64,000 nucleotides of DNA from Myxococcales bacterium (GCA_013297655.1 JAAFHV010000003.1:35000-98999); one strand, 5' to 3'. Positions 44,653 to 54,142 are shown, counted from the first letter of the stretch. A program made the numbers and translations. The notes: a model not told the origin generated them from the letters alone.

Positions 44653-46749
44653 CAGAAGGCCTCTCCGACGCCGAGCGCCACTGCAAGCGGGATTCCCAAG
44701 AACTTCGCGGGCTCGCGCTCGTCGGGGGTGAGGCCGCCGACGACTTGAAGACCGGGAATGCGATACCCGAGATCGAGCCGAATCGGGCCGACCGGAGTTT
44801 GGTATCGCGCGCCGAGCCCACACGAAAGATGGAGGTGCGCGAGGCGAAAGTCGAAGCGCTTCCCGGACACGTCGCTCGCGTCGCAGAACGCGGCTGCCGA
44901 GAGCGGCCCGGTAATGTCGACCCGCACCTCCAAAGAGGCCTCCCAAAGGGTGAATCCGCCCGTCGGAGTACGACAATCACCGTCACAGGCGATGGCGAGG
45001 CGGGCGGCCTTCTGCTCGGGCGTCAGATCGCCGATGTCGGCATAGGGGCTCACGCCGCGGAGCGGATAGCCACGATTGGAGCTCGGCCCTCCGGAAAAGA
45101 ACCCGCGAAAGTACATGAGCTGGTAGTCGAAGGTGCGGTCCTTCTGCGAGAGCGAAGCTGCGTTTCCGTAGACTGCCTCGCCGTAGTTGAAGGGAAACAG
45201 GAGCCCCACCGAGAGGCGGCCCGCGAGCGTCACCCGCTTTCCGAGAGGAATGTACCCGCGCGCCTCCGGCTGGAGCTTGATGTCGCGCGCGTCGCCCCCG
45301 AGACCGGCAAACTGCACCCCCGACGAGAGGAACGCGCCTTTGTGCGGGCGGACGCGATCGTCCCGAAGATCGAGCTGCCCCACGAGCTCCGGATACGAGA
45401 TGAGCACGGTGCTGAGCGAATCCGTCTTCGGGCCGAGGTACGCGAAGGGATAGGCCATTTGAAGGTTGTGGGAAATGGCTCCGAAGAAGCGTTTGAACGA
45501 CCGGTCGAGGCCAATCGTATTTCGCAGCTCGCCGTACCCTTGCACGGTCGCGTCCGCCGGCGGATTCGGGTCGAGGAGCACGGGGGCGACGTCTGCACCC
45601 GGCCGCACGAACGCCCCGGTGCGTCCTCCGAAGATGCCTGGTTGCCGCATATCGAACTGCAGCTTCGCTTCGGGGAGGGGTCGCTCCGGTGCCACGAAGT
45701 TGTTCACCCGCAGCGGATAGAGGACGATGCCGGCGCCGAGATCGACGCGAAACACCCGGAGACCGCCCAAGAAATTGCGGTGCTCCCACCCGACCATGCC
45801 CGTGACTGCCGTCTTCAGCACGTCGAACTCGATGCCGGCTCCGACACGAAAGGTCTTCAGCTTCGCCTGCTCGAGCTCGACCTTCACGTTCACTCGTTCG
45901 TCCGCTTTCGGCCCGCCCGCGAGGTCGGGGATGATCTCGACGGACGCGAACACTCCGAGGTCGAGCACCGCTTGGCGGGCCTCTTCGAGCTCCTTCGTGG
46001 AGTACGCCACCCCTTCGCGGAGAGAGAGCGCCGAGCGCACACGGTTCTCCGGGAGGGCGCCCAAGCCGTGGAGCGACACCGTTCCGAGCTTCTGTTTCGT
46101 CTTCGGCTCGACGGCGTAGTGTACGAACGCACGATGGCTCACCAGATCGACGTCGGCGTTCGCGGTGACCTTCGCGAACGCGTAGCCCTCGTCCGTGAGC
46201 GACCGCTCGAGGTCCTTCTTCGCCCCGTCGAACGCGGCCTCGTCGAACGCTTTCCCTTTTGGCAATCGTGCCATCGCCGCGGCGTAGGCCCGCGCGCGGA
46301 GCGCTTCGTCGAGGCCCTCGAGCCCCCTCACGTCGGCGCTCGCGACGAGGGTGGGAGGGCCCGGATCGACGAGAATCTCCACGCGAACGTGGTTCTTCGC
46401 GGTTTGGTGCACGCGCCCCGCGCGGGCGTGCGCCTCGTAGTACCCTCGCGCGCGGCACGCCGCCTCGATGCGGGCCATGTCGCGCTGGAGGACGGAGGGC
46501 TCGTAGAGCGAGTACTCGTAGACGACGCCGCGAAAGAGGCCGACGAACTTGTCGCTCGGGGCGGTGGCCATCTTCTCTTCGAGCTCGGCCATATCGGGCC
46601 CGTCGGGTGCGCCACCTACGTCGCGAACCTCGATCCCGTACACCGCCGAGCGCCCCTCGGGCACGGTGTGACACCCGGTACCGAAGAAGAGCGCGACCAC
46701 CGCGACGAGCGCGAGCGCGATGGCACGCGGGCTGCTGGGAGCGCCGCAT
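44652..46749 (-). CDS. TamA/BamA-like outer membrane protein (Omp85), start region frame-disrupted
   Basis: From about 46730 downwards the frame codes for an Omp85 protein: a short hydrophobic leader ending in FFGTGC, POTRA-like repeats (about residues 80-330, GTVSLHGLGALPENRVRSAL) and a C-terminal barrel with GPSSNRGYPLRG (the Omp85 RGY-type loop) and a closing VGPIRLDLGYRIPG. It pairs with TamB, as in the Tam complex. No in-frame ATG precedes the leader. The ATG at 46749 with upstream GAGAGGA reads MRRSQQP in a frame one base off, which would make a perfect signal with RAIALALVAVVALFFGTGC if one base were removed near 46728-46735. In-frame alternatives are TTG 46820 and GTG 46700. So the given coordinates include a one-base frame offset. 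Confidence 0.85.
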
Positions 46750-47296
46750 GAACGAAGCGCTTCCTCTCCGCCTGGGAACGTGGACCGCTCCCCTCGTACT
46801 CGCCGCGTTAGCGCTCTCAATGGCCTGCGGCTCCCCGAACCTGCCGAGCCCCAAGCTCGCCGCGCATCCCGCGAGCGACTTGCAGCCGGTCGACTACCCG
46901 CCGCCCCCGGCGCGCGCCGAGGTGATCCCTCCGCAGCCCGAAGGCGACGCGGTGTGGGTCGACGGAGAGTGGTCTTTCCGCGGGAAAAAGTGGCGTTGGC
47001 GCCGCGGACGCTGGGTCGAGCTCCGCTCTGGCTCCGATGTTCGCTTCGCCCCGTGGACGTCCGTGCGCAGCGCGGACGGACAGCTCTTCGTGGCGGAAGG
47101 GGCCTGGTTGGACGGTAAAGGCACCGTCGTCGCGGCGCCGCGGGTGCTGGCGGAGGCACCGCCCTCCAAATCGATCGTCGTCAACGAACGCGGGGAGGAC
47201 GAAGACGTCGGCCGCGACATTCGTGAGCCCCGCGATGGCGGAGCGCGCACGAGAGAACGGCAGAACGAGAGCGACAAAGACGGGGGCGCGCCGTGA
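46748..47296 (+). CDS. Hypothetical lipoprotein with Trp/Arg-rich segment
   Basis: The 182-residue protein has a signal peptide and lipobox (ALALSMAC) and then a Pro-rich linker. Its core PEGDAVWVDGEWSFRGKKW and RWRRGRWVEL resembles the YXWxxG-type repeats of small myxobacterial envelope proteins, followed by a charged C-terminus. GGGAG lies seven bases before ATG 46748. Its start codon overlaps, head to head in the palindrome CATG, the probable ATG of the TamA-like gene on the other strand. Function unknown; envelope-associated by context. Confidence 0.75.
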   Translation: MNEALPLRLGTWTAPLVLAALALSMACGSPNLPSPKLAAHPASDLQPVDYPPPPARAEVIPPQPEGDAVWVDGEWSFRGKKWRWRRGRWVELRSGSDVRFAPWTSVRSADGQLFVAEGAWLDGKGTVVAAPRVLAEAPPSKSIVVNERGEDEDVGRDIREPRDGGARTRERQNESDKDGGAP

Positions 47297-47529
47297 TGCG
47301 CGATATCGTCGCCCTCGCTCTGATCGCGATCGCGATCGCTGCATTCTGCACATTTTCCGCGGCGCAGGCGTTCGGCCTCTTTCGGCGCGGAGCGCGCGAG
47401 CACGCGCTCTACGCGCTGCTCTTCCCACCCCTCGGAGCGTGGCTCTCGTACCGCGTGGGCATGCGGATTCGTGCCCTCGGGTGCGTGGTGAGTCTTGGAT
47501 TGTACGGAGTTGCAAGGTGCCTGGCTTGA
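47296..47529 (+). CDS. Small membrane protein
   Basis: The 77-residue protein has an N-terminal hydrophobic helix (DIVALALIAIAIAAFCTFS) and a second one (ALYALLFPPLGAWLSYRVG). ATG 47296 overlaps the upstream stop as TGATG (GTG 47293 is also possible), so it is coupled to the lipoprotein gene. I recognise no family. The segment order suggests a two-helix inner-membrane protein. Confidence 0.65.
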   Translation: MRDIVALALIAIAIAAFCTFSAAQAFGLFRRGAREHALYALLFPPLGAWLSYRVGMRIRALGCVVSLGLYGVARCLA

Positions 47530-47828
47530 CGGTCTCGTCTCGGGCTTCCGGGGTTCGTTGCGCACCGCAATGCGAACCCGGTGCCAGCGCGCACGAAGCC
47601 CAGCGGGCGAGCGCGCCGACGAGCGCGAGCGCGGCGCAGTGTGCGCGCACGGCCATGTGTGGCGTGATGCCTCACTCGCGACGCGCGTGAGTGCCGCGCA
47701 CGAGGCCGCATGACGAGGCTCGCGGATTGCATCGTCCCGCGGGCCACCATGACGCTCCCCTTCCCCGTTCGTTCCGCCTCCCCCTCCGTCGTCGTGCCCG
47801 CCGCGTTGATCCGCGCTCGAGGTGTCCG
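47530..47828. other. Intergenic region, no gene seen
   Basis: This 299-bp gap between two plus-strand genes contains frames without start signals. It presumably carries the promoter of the hypothetical gene at 47829. No hairpin or repeat is apparent. Confidence 0.45.
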
Positions 47829-48404
47829 ATGAAGGCCGCCGTCGTCGTCACCGTCGCCGAGCTCGACGCCGTCTTTCGTCAGCTCGTGCCGCTCGAGGTC
47901 GATCTCTCGAGCATCGAGAACGGCAGGCGCGTGATCTCGATCCACCGCGTGAGCCGGGTCGATCTGATCCCCGACGTGGGCATCAGGGTCGTCGGCGCGG
48001 CGGAGGTGGAGTGGACCGTGCTCGGGATCACGGTGCCGGTGAAGGTCGACGATCTCGCGCTCCGAATCCATCTCGAGCTCGAGGACGGCAAGCTCGGCTT
48101 CCGCTTCGAGATCGAGTGCGCCGACGTTCGCCTCGTCCCCGAGCTCGTCGAGGGCTTGGCGTGGACGCGCATCAACGAGGCGCTCCGCGACGAGGCCGCG
48201 GTCCCTGCCTTTCACTTCGCAGAGCTCGTCGCGCGGAGGGTCGCTCTCCCCGAGTGGCTCGGCCCGCTTCGAGACCTGGTCCTCGGCGACGGGGGCGGTT
48301 TCCTCTGGATCGAGGCAGAGACGATCACGTTCATGGTCGGGATCGACGTCGCCGCGCGGCCGCGCCCGCTCGGCGCCTCGCTTCCTCAGACCGAGGCGCG
48401 CTGA
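47829..48404 (+). CDS. Hypothetical protein, beta-rich
   Basis: The 191-residue protein has no signal peptide or membrane segment. It alternates polar and hydrophobic residues (VISIHRVSRVDLIPDVGIRVVG, split by VEWTVLGITVPVKVDDLALRI) in a way that suggests a beta-sheet amphipathic fold, perhaps a lipid-binding or half-barrel protein. I do not recognise a family. Start ATG 47829 has no strong ribosome-binding site. It stands alone, 228 bp before the second Ser/Thr kinase gene. Confidence 0.65.
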   Translation: MKAAVVVTVAELDAVFRQLVPLEVDLSSIENGRRVISIHRVSRVDLIPDVGIRVVGAAEVEWTVLGITVPVKVDDLALRIHLELEDGKLGFRFEIECADVRLVPELVEGLAWTRINEALRDEAAVPAFHFAELVARRVALPEWLGPLRDLVLGDGGGFLWIEAETITFMVGIDVAARPRPLGASLPQTEAR

Positions 48405-48631
48405 GCGATCGAGCGGGCATACCGGTTGCAACTCGCAAAAAGGATCACGACGTCCATGCGAGTCCTGGCACTCGCGGAAAGCTGTAGGTTCCCCGTGCTC
48501 TCCTCCACGACTCCGCACATCGTCCTCGCGCCGCAGCGCCTCGCCCTCGGGCGCGCGAGCGGCGCGGCCTGCGCTGGTCGCGCGAGCGCGGACATCGGCA
48601 TCGCCCGCATCGCCCTCGACGGGGCGGCACG

Positions 48632-50392
48632 ATGAGCGAGGCGGAGAACAAAGAGGACCCGTTCCTCGGCCGCCTCATCGCGGACAAGTACCGCATCGAG
48701 AGCTTGCTCGGGGGCGGCGCGATGGGCTCCGTCTACCGCGCCCGCCAGGTGGCGCTCGACCGTGAGGTGGCGCTCAAGGTGATGCACCCGTCACTCGCAC
48801 AAAGACCCGATTTTGCAGCGCGCTTTCACCGTGAAGCGAAGGCGTCGTCGCACCTTTCACACCCGAGCCTGGTCGCCGTCACGGACTTCGGGCAAGAGCC
48901 GTCTGGCCTCCTCTACCTCGTGATGGAATACGTGCCCGGCCGCACCCTCGACCACGTCCTTCAGCACGAGTTCCCGCTCGCGCCCGCGCGGACGGCGTCC
49001 ATCCTCTCGCAGGTGCTCTCCGCCGTCGCGGTCGCGCACGAGGTCGGCATCGTTCATCGCGATCTCAAGCCGGACAACATCCTGGTGTTCGATGGGGTCG
49101 ACGACGACGGCCAGCCGATCGACGTGGTGAAGGTCTGCGACTTCGGCATCGCCGCGATCCTCGGGGTCGGAGATCTCGCGTCCGAGGGCGACCGCGCGCG
49201 GCATCACCGAGCGGTCAAAAAAGAGTCGAAGCGCATCACCATCGCCGGCACCGTACTCGGTACTCCCGCCTACATGTCGCCCGAGCAGGGCGCGGGTCTC
49301 AAATCCGACGCACGCTCCGATCTGTACGCGCTCGGCGCCGTCCTCTACGAGATGCTCACGAAGCAAGTGCCCTTCGACGGCACGGATGCCACGGGTGTGC
49401 TCGCAGCGCACGTTCTCCAAGAGCCCAAGCCACCGACCGACGTCGTGAGGAGCGCGTGCCCTCACTTGTCGGCAGTGGCCCTCCACGCGCTCCACAAGTT
49501 GCCGGACGATCGTTACCAAACCGCGCGCGAGATGCGAGCGGCGGTTCGGCGCGCGGTCACCACGTCCGCCATCGGACTCGAGGGTACACCGCTCGAGGGA
49601 ATTCCAATCGCTGCGCTGCCATCGGCGCGCGATCGTCTGGTATCGGAGCCGTCCGCTTCGATGATCTGGAACCGCTCGACGGAGACCCTCGCCGCACCTC
49701 TCGAGGAGATCGACGCGCCAGCACCTCCTCCGAACGCGCCCGTCGTCCGCCGCGCGCGCCCACGGTCCCTCGACTACGGGCTGGGAGGGATCGCCGCGCT
49801 CACCTTCGTACTCGCCGGGGTGTTCCTCTGGCACCGCAGCGACGCGCTCGCATCGCACGGGATCGCCGCGATTTCGCCGTCGATCCACGCCGCAAACGCG
49901 CTCGAGCCAGCTCCTCCAACGCCCACCATCGAGAGCGTCACCGCACGGGATACGCCGCGCCCGGCAGACAGCAGCGAGCGCCCTACGACCCTCGCGCCGG
50001 AAGCCTCGGCGCCCGCCAAGCTCGTCATGCTGAAGCCGGCGCCGGGACCGCGTATTGCTGCGTACCATCCCGATCACGCACGCCTCTATCCCAAGGTCTT
50101 CGCGACGAGCCGAACGAACCGTAGCGCGGTGGCGGACATGGTCTCGCGCGCCGAGCTCACTCGCTGTTATCAGGACGCCCTGAGGCGAGCGGGACAACCC
50201 ATCGGCGGCAGAGGAACGGCCCACCTCGAGATCGATCCGAGCGGCCTCGTGACACAGGTCTCGGTCGCGCTCCCAGCGCCTCTCGTCAGCGCGCGGGCGT
50301 GCCTCGTCAATCGCCTCACTTCCCAACGAATCGCGGTCGCGCCACAAGCACCGCACGCCAACGCCGACGTGCTCCTCGAGCTCGAGCCCTGA
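48632..50392 (+). CDS. Ser/Thr protein kinase with TM and AgmX/TonB-like C-terminal domain
   Basis: The 586-residue protein has a complete kinase domain: GGGAMG (27-32), Lys49, HRDLKPDN (Asp144), DFG Asp170 and GTPAYMSPEQ. A Ser/Thr/Pro-rich linker and one membrane segment (GGIAALTFVLAGVFLWH) follow at about residue 390. The extracytoplasmic end (from about 500) reads MVSRAELTRCYQDALRRAG, then GTAHLEIDPSGLVTQVSV, the pattern of the AgmX/TonB-family C-terminal domain common in myxobacteria. This suggests that a periplasmic signal is read by that domain and relayed to the kinase. An insertion between DFG and the activation end (SEGDRARHHRAVKKESKR) is longer than usual. Confidence 0.93.
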   Translation: MSEAENKEDPFLGRLIADKYRIESLLGGGAMGSVYRARQVALDREVALKVMHPSLAQRPDFAARFHREAKASSHLSHPSLVAVTDFGQEPSGLLYLVMEYVPGRTLDHVLQHEFPLAPARTASILSQVLSAVAVAHEVGIVHRDLKPDNILVFDGVDDDGQPIDVVKVCDFGIAAILGVGDLASEGDRARHHRAVKKESKRITIAGTVLGTPAYMSPEQGAGLKSDARSDLYALGAVLYEMLTKQVPFDGTDATGVLAAHVLQEPKPPTDVVRSACPHLSAVALHALHKLPDDRYQTAREMRAAVRRAVTTSAIGLEGTPLEGIPIAALPSARDRLVSEPSASMIWNRSTETLAAPLEEIDAPAPPPNAPVVRRARPRSLDYGLGGIAALTFVLAGVFLWHRSDALASHGIAAISPSIHAANALEPAPPTPTIESVTARDTPRPADSSERPTTLAPEASAPAKLVMLKPAPGPRIAAYHPDHARLYPKVFATSRTNRSAVADMVSRAELTRCYQDALRRAGQPIGGRGTAHLEIDPSGLVTQVSVALPAPLVSARACLVNRLTSQRIAVAPQAPHANADVLLELEP

Positions 50393-50508
50393 GCTCCAGG
50401 AAGCGCGCGCCCTCGCAGTAGGTGGCGCGTAACAGGTGGCGCGGGCTCTCTCATAGGCAATTACCAGCAAGGGCTGGATTCATGTGTTTTGACGAGCGCG
50501 GCGCGTGC

Positions 50509-51402
50509 TCAGGGGCAAACCGGCGTCCAAACCTCCGGCCCGAACACCTCCGCGACGAGGGCGTGAAGATCCGGATCGTAAGCCGCGAGCTGCTTGCGGG
50601 TGCTCACCTCGTTGTGGATCCCGTTCGCCGGAGTGACGGCGATGTTCGTATCGAAATACGACTGCACGCCCTCTGCGAAGTACTCCTCGGTGTTCGTGCC
50701 GGCGTAGGTGTCGCGCCACTTGCCGGCGCCGGTCGATTTCGCGAACGCCGCGTCGAGGCGCCTTTGGAACGTCTTGTCGACGAACACGACCCCGAGGTTC
50801 ACCATCCCGTGCGCGAGCTCGTGGACGAGGATGTTCTCGCCGAGGTACCGATCGCTCTTTTCGCAGAGCACGTTCTCCTCGGCGCACGACGTGGCCGGTC
50901 GCGCGACGGTGCCGCCGAGGCCGCGCGCGCGCTCGTCCCAGTTCGTCTCCGGGAAGGCCGTCTGGAGGTCGGCGTGCTCGGGCACGTCGGTCGTCTTTTC
51001 GGTCCGCGCCATCACCGCGAGACGAGCGAGGTTGCTCTTCATCGCGTCGCGGACGTCGGGCCGAAACGAGAGCATTTTCCGCACGATCTTGCACGATTGA
51101 CGGAGCGCCGCGTCGGTCGCCTTCGCCGACGACACGACCGGGATCCCGTCCGCGTCGAGGTACTTCGCGTAAAAGGGGGAGAGCGAGAGCGCGGAGGGAG
51201 GCGCGACGATGGGCGCGTCGCAGCTCGCGAGCGCGGCGTCTGCGGCCGCGTCTGCCCCAGCCTCGGCGGAAGCGGGGGGCTCCGCTGCGTCGACCGGATT
51301 CGCCGGGTCGTTCCCTGTCGTGATCGTGCACGCAGCGCCGCTCACCGCGACGATGACCAAGAAGGTAGACACGGAGAAGGCAAAGACGGCTTTGGGTCGC
51401 AC
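50509..51402 (-). CDS. HExxH lipoprotein, putative zinc metallopeptidase
   Basis: The 297-residue protein has a lipoprotein signal (FLVIVAVSGAAC), an acidic Ala/Asp-rich linker, and a gluzincin-type zinc site LVHELAHGMVN (HExxH) with a candidate third ligand downstream in NTEEYFAEGVQSYF. Cysteines in CDAP, SCKIV and SCAEENVLC could form disulphides. The EYFAEG pattern recalls the lethal-factor-like/Pro-Pro endopeptidase group, but I could not confirm it. It would act on the cell surface or in the periplasm. No neighbours suggest a substrate. Confidence 0.75.
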   Translation of the reverse strand: MRPKAVFAFSVSTFLVIVAVSGAACTITTGNDPANPVDAAEPPASAEAGADAAADAALASCDAPIVAPPSALSLSPFYAKYLDADGIPVVSSAKATDAALRQSCKIVRKMLSFRPDVRDAMKSNLARLAVMARTEKTTDVPEHADLQTAFPETNWDERARGLGGTVARPATSCAEENVLCEKSDRYLGENILVHELAHGMVNLGVVFVDKTFQRRLDAAFAKSTGAGKWRDTYAGTNTEEYFAEGVQSYFDTNIAVTPANGIHNEVSTRKQLAAYDPDLHALVAEVFGPEVWTPVCP

Positions 51403-51527
51403 CCAATTAGTCTACTACGAGCCGGCGGCGCGCAGCGAACGAGGGCCAGCGATCATCGGAACCACACAAAACGCCCCGGAAGCGAGGGACTCTCGACCGC
51501 CGGGGCGCCTCACCAGATCGGAACGAT

Positions 51528-52130
51528 TCAGCCGCCGATGCGCGCGCGCTCCTTCTCGACGATCGTGTAGTCGACGGAGGTTTGATTGCCCACGACGACC
51601 GTAAAGCACGAATAACGCGCCTTGAGGAACGGCTTGAGGTTCACCTTCAGGGTTCGCGCGCCGAGGGCCGAGGTCCACGGCGGCGGGGTGACGCTCCCGC
51701 CATCTTGGTAGTTCCAGAGCGTCTTCACGTCGGCCTCGAACACCTTTTCGGTCGTGCCCATCGCGTCGGGAAGACCCGCTGACCAGCGGTAGATCGTGAG
51801 CTTGTCGTTCTGTGCCGCCGTAGCGTGGAGGGCCTTGGCGCGAACGAGGAGGCGAAGTGTGGACCAGTTGTTGTCGTCGTTGTTCGAGTAAATCGCCTTG
51901 CCGACGAAGCTCTTCCCGAGCACCTCGGAGTCGTAGCCCACACGCGACGAAGCGGGCAGTCCGCTCACGTCGAGGAACGAGAGCGCACGCGGGCACTGGG
52001 CGGGAGCAGCATCGGCAGCGGAGATGGCGCCGAAGTTGTCCTGGTCGCCGTTCAAATCGGCGGCGCCAAACGCGGCTCCGGTGGCGAGAACGAGCGCAGA
52101 GCCAAGGAGAGCGGAGAGGATCTTTTTCAT
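51528..52130 (-). CDS. Secreted hypothetical protein
   Basis: The 200-residue protein has a classical signal peptide (KKILSALLGSALVLATGAAFGA) and no lipobox. The mature part has DNNWSTLRLLVRAKAL, KLTIYRWSAGLP and AKLKARYSC-like beta strands with three cysteines. I recognise no family. ATG 52130 is preferred because MKK begins a normal signal; GTG 52139 would add three residues. It is monocistronic, with no clear terminator. Confidence 0.7.
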   Translation of the reverse strand: MKKILSALLGSALVLATGAAFGAADLNGDQDNFGAISAADAAPAQCPRALSFLDVSGLPASSRVGYDSEVLGKSFVGKAIYSNNDDNNWSTLRLLVRAKALHATAAQNDKLTIYRWSAGLPDAMGTTEKVFEADVKTLWNYQDGGSVTPPPWTSALGARTLKVNLKPFLKARYSCFTVVVGNQTSVDYTIVEKERARIGG

Positions 52131-52479
52131 TGGAGTCACCTGCTTGGTTGGAGCGGTAGTGGAAGGTCGTTGGCTTTCGTTCGCGACCTGCCGGGTTCGA
52201 CGGAGAACCTACGTCGGCGGGCCTCCGCTCACCCGTCCTCCGAATGAACCACATTGTGTCGAAGTCGTGCATCACCTGGGAAAACGCAGGCTCAACGCGA
52301 ATTCGCAGCGCGCGTCGCTCGATCGAACGACGCTCGAATTGGCGTGTTTCCGCCGTGAGCATTCCGCGGCCCACGCGAATGGGTGACACCGCAGCGCGCG
52401 TCACCGGGGCGTGCAAGATCCCACCCTCGCCACGCGATCACGATTGCCTACTTCGGCGCTCGAGCCAACGAGGAACCCC
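52131..52479. other. Intergenic region, no gene seen
   Basis: These 349 bp between two minus-strand genes hold the promoter of the secreted protein gene, but I identify no confident hexamers, repeats or ORFs with start signals. Confidence 0.45.
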
Positions 52480-53919
52480 TCAGCGAACGAGCCACACCTC
52501 TTGCCCCACCGCGGCGACGAGCACGGGCTTGCCACCTGCCTCGGGGGGGCACACCGCGAGGGCGCGCACTCCCTCTTTGGCTTCGGTCCGAAGGCGTACG
52601 CGGGGAGCCTTCTCGAGCGACGTAATCACGAGTCGGTCGTCGCCCTCCGCCGCCGTCGTCACGATCTCGGGAATGCCATCGAGGTCGAGATCGGCCAACA
52701 GCACTTGGGCTCCCGCGCCGTCCATCGTGAGCACCTCGTTGCCGTCGAGCCGCACCCGCAGCTTCGCAGACGGCTCGCGGATAGCCACCGCGCGATGCCC
52801 CTCGCCTTTCGTGTCCACGTACCGAAGCTCCGAGATGGCGTCGAAGCGCGGCGGGAGAGGCATATCGAGCACCTTCTCGTGCACGTCGGACGCCCCTCGG
52901 AAGTCCCTGGCGAGGGAGCACGCCTTGAGGCCATCGAACGCGCCGTGCTCCGGCACGAGGCTGGCGCACGACATCGAGCCGGACACTGGCACACCGGAGA
53001 GCAAGTGGCGCACCACGAGATCGGGGCCGAGCGAGACGCCCCCGCGGTCCGAGGTGCCGACGAGCAGCGCGCCGTGGGTCGCGCCTCTCACGATCACCGC
53101 GCCGCCGAGCGGCTCGCGCGAGGGCACCGCGAGGCGCGGCCCGAGATCGCGCGAGGCGACGAACTTGTCGACCCTGACGACCGACGGCGCGGCGGCGGTA
53201 GCGCCCGCGACCACGCGCCCGAGGGCGATACGCGCCTGCGAGACGAACGCGATCTCGAGGGAGCCATCGCCGTCGACGTCGCCGCATGCGAGCGCCAAGA
53301 TCTCGCCTTCTCCGTGCTTCGCGCGCGACACCTTGCCTTGTTCGAGCGCGATCGGCGGCATGAACGCGCGGACCTCGGCGTCGATCGGGGCCGAGGCGAA
53401 CGCATGCGCGCTCGGCCCCGGAGCTGGGTTTTTCAGGCGTTCCCAGCTATTTTTCACCACCGTGTACACGTCGGCGACGAGGCGAAGCTCGCCCTTCTCG
53501 ATCTCGGGCTGAACGAACACGAGCGACGACGCGCGGCCCGCGAGCGCGCGCGCCGTTCCGAGCTGGACGGCCTTTTCGTGCGCGCGCGCCCCCACCTTGC
53601 CCGCCACGATTTGCGCGATCCGAACCGAGAGATCGTCACCGCGCGTGAGGGGCGCGTCGCTCTTCGGAGGGGCGACCACGACGAGCGCACCAGGCGGCGT
53701 CGCGCCGAGGCCCGCGCGTACGCCATCGGCCACCGTGACGATCGCGCTCACGGCGCGCGGAGCCGCAACCGCGGCGGGGCCATCGGCGCGTGCAGTATGC
53801 ACATTTGCGAACGAACCGAAGGCGCCCAGTAGCGCGACCCCGGCGACCCACGCCCGCGGAGAACCGAGCACGCGCGGACGCGGCAGACGTGGAGAGGTCG
53901 GGCGAGGGCGTGAACGCAT
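52480..53919 (-). CDS. FG-GAP/VCBS-like repeat protein, secreted
   Basis: The 479-residue protein has an N-terminal signal (RAWVAGVALLGAFGSFANVHTARA). Its C-terminal two thirds carry at least two calcium-loop repeats of the FG-GAP/VCBS type, DVDGDGSLEIAFVS and DLDLDGIPEIVTTA, expected in a beta-propeller. The N-terminal third (VTVADGVRAGLGATPPGALVVVAPP) is reminiscent of a small periplasmic alpha/beta domain. No enzyme motif is visible. ATG 53919 begins the signal; an in-frame GTG 53979 lies further upstream, adjacent to the inverted repeat. Confidence 0.75.
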   Translation of the reverse strand: MRSRPRPTSPRLPRPRVLGSPRAWVAGVALLGAFGSFANVHTARADGPAAVAAPRAVSAIVTVADGVRAGLGATPPGALVVVAPPKSDAPLTRGDDLSVRIAQIVAGKVGARAHEKAVQLGTARALAGRASSLVFVQPEIEKGELRLVADVYTVVKNSWERLKNPAPGPSAHAFASAPIDAEVRAFMPPIALEQGKVSRAKHGEGEILALACGDVDGDGSLEIAFVSQARIALGRVVAGATAAAPSVVRVDKFVASRDLGPRLAVPSREPLGGAVIVRGATHGALLVGTSDRGGVSLGPDLVVRHLLSGVPVSGSMSCASLVPEHGAFDGLKACSLARDFRGASDVHEKVLDMPLPPRFDAISELRYVDTKGEGHRAVAIREPSAKLRVRLDGNEVLTMDGAGAQVLLADLDLDGIPEIVTTAAEGDDRLVITSLEKAPRVRLRTEAKEGVRALAVCPPEAGGKPVLVAAVGQEVWLVR

Positions 53920-53986
53920 CGACGCTCGCAGGATACCGAATCTCGAGCGATCGTGAGCGCCGGCGACGCGATCGATCACGAATCCT

Positions 53987-54142
53987 AGAGCACCGAACAG
54001 TTCGATGACCGAGGATTTTCGCTGAGTTGCGAGCCGTGCGAGGCGCGACGACGAGTCCTACTGCTGCTAGCCGAGGAGGAGCAACGAAGCACGGCGACGC
54101 AAATCGGCGAAAAGCCGACCGAATCGAACTGTTCGGTGCTCT
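53987..54142. repeat. Inverted repeat pair, 20 bp arms, possible MITE-like element
   Basis: Positions 53987-54006 and 54123-54142 are a perfect 20-bp inverted repeat (arm begins AGAGCACCGAAC) with a 116-bp spacer. The flanks just outside are CT-rich (CTAG left, CTGG right), which resembles a short imperfect target duplication. The spacer has no ORF but contains a small hairpin TCGGC-GAAAA-GCCGA near 54103. The left arm shares CTAGAGCACCGAAC with 26526-26539. A miniature inverted-repeat element or a structured regulatory RNA are both possible. Confidence 0.6.

Noticed and set aside
44745..46751. 668-codon open frame on the plus strand opposite the TamA-like gene
   Set aside because: It is the codon-biased antisense of an Omp85 gene, is Arg/Glu/His-rich, lacks any protein-family pattern and has no ribosome-binding site.
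48857..50470. 537-codon minus-strand frame opposite the second Ser/Thr kinase
   Set aside because: Shadow of a complete kinase gene; no domain or start signal.
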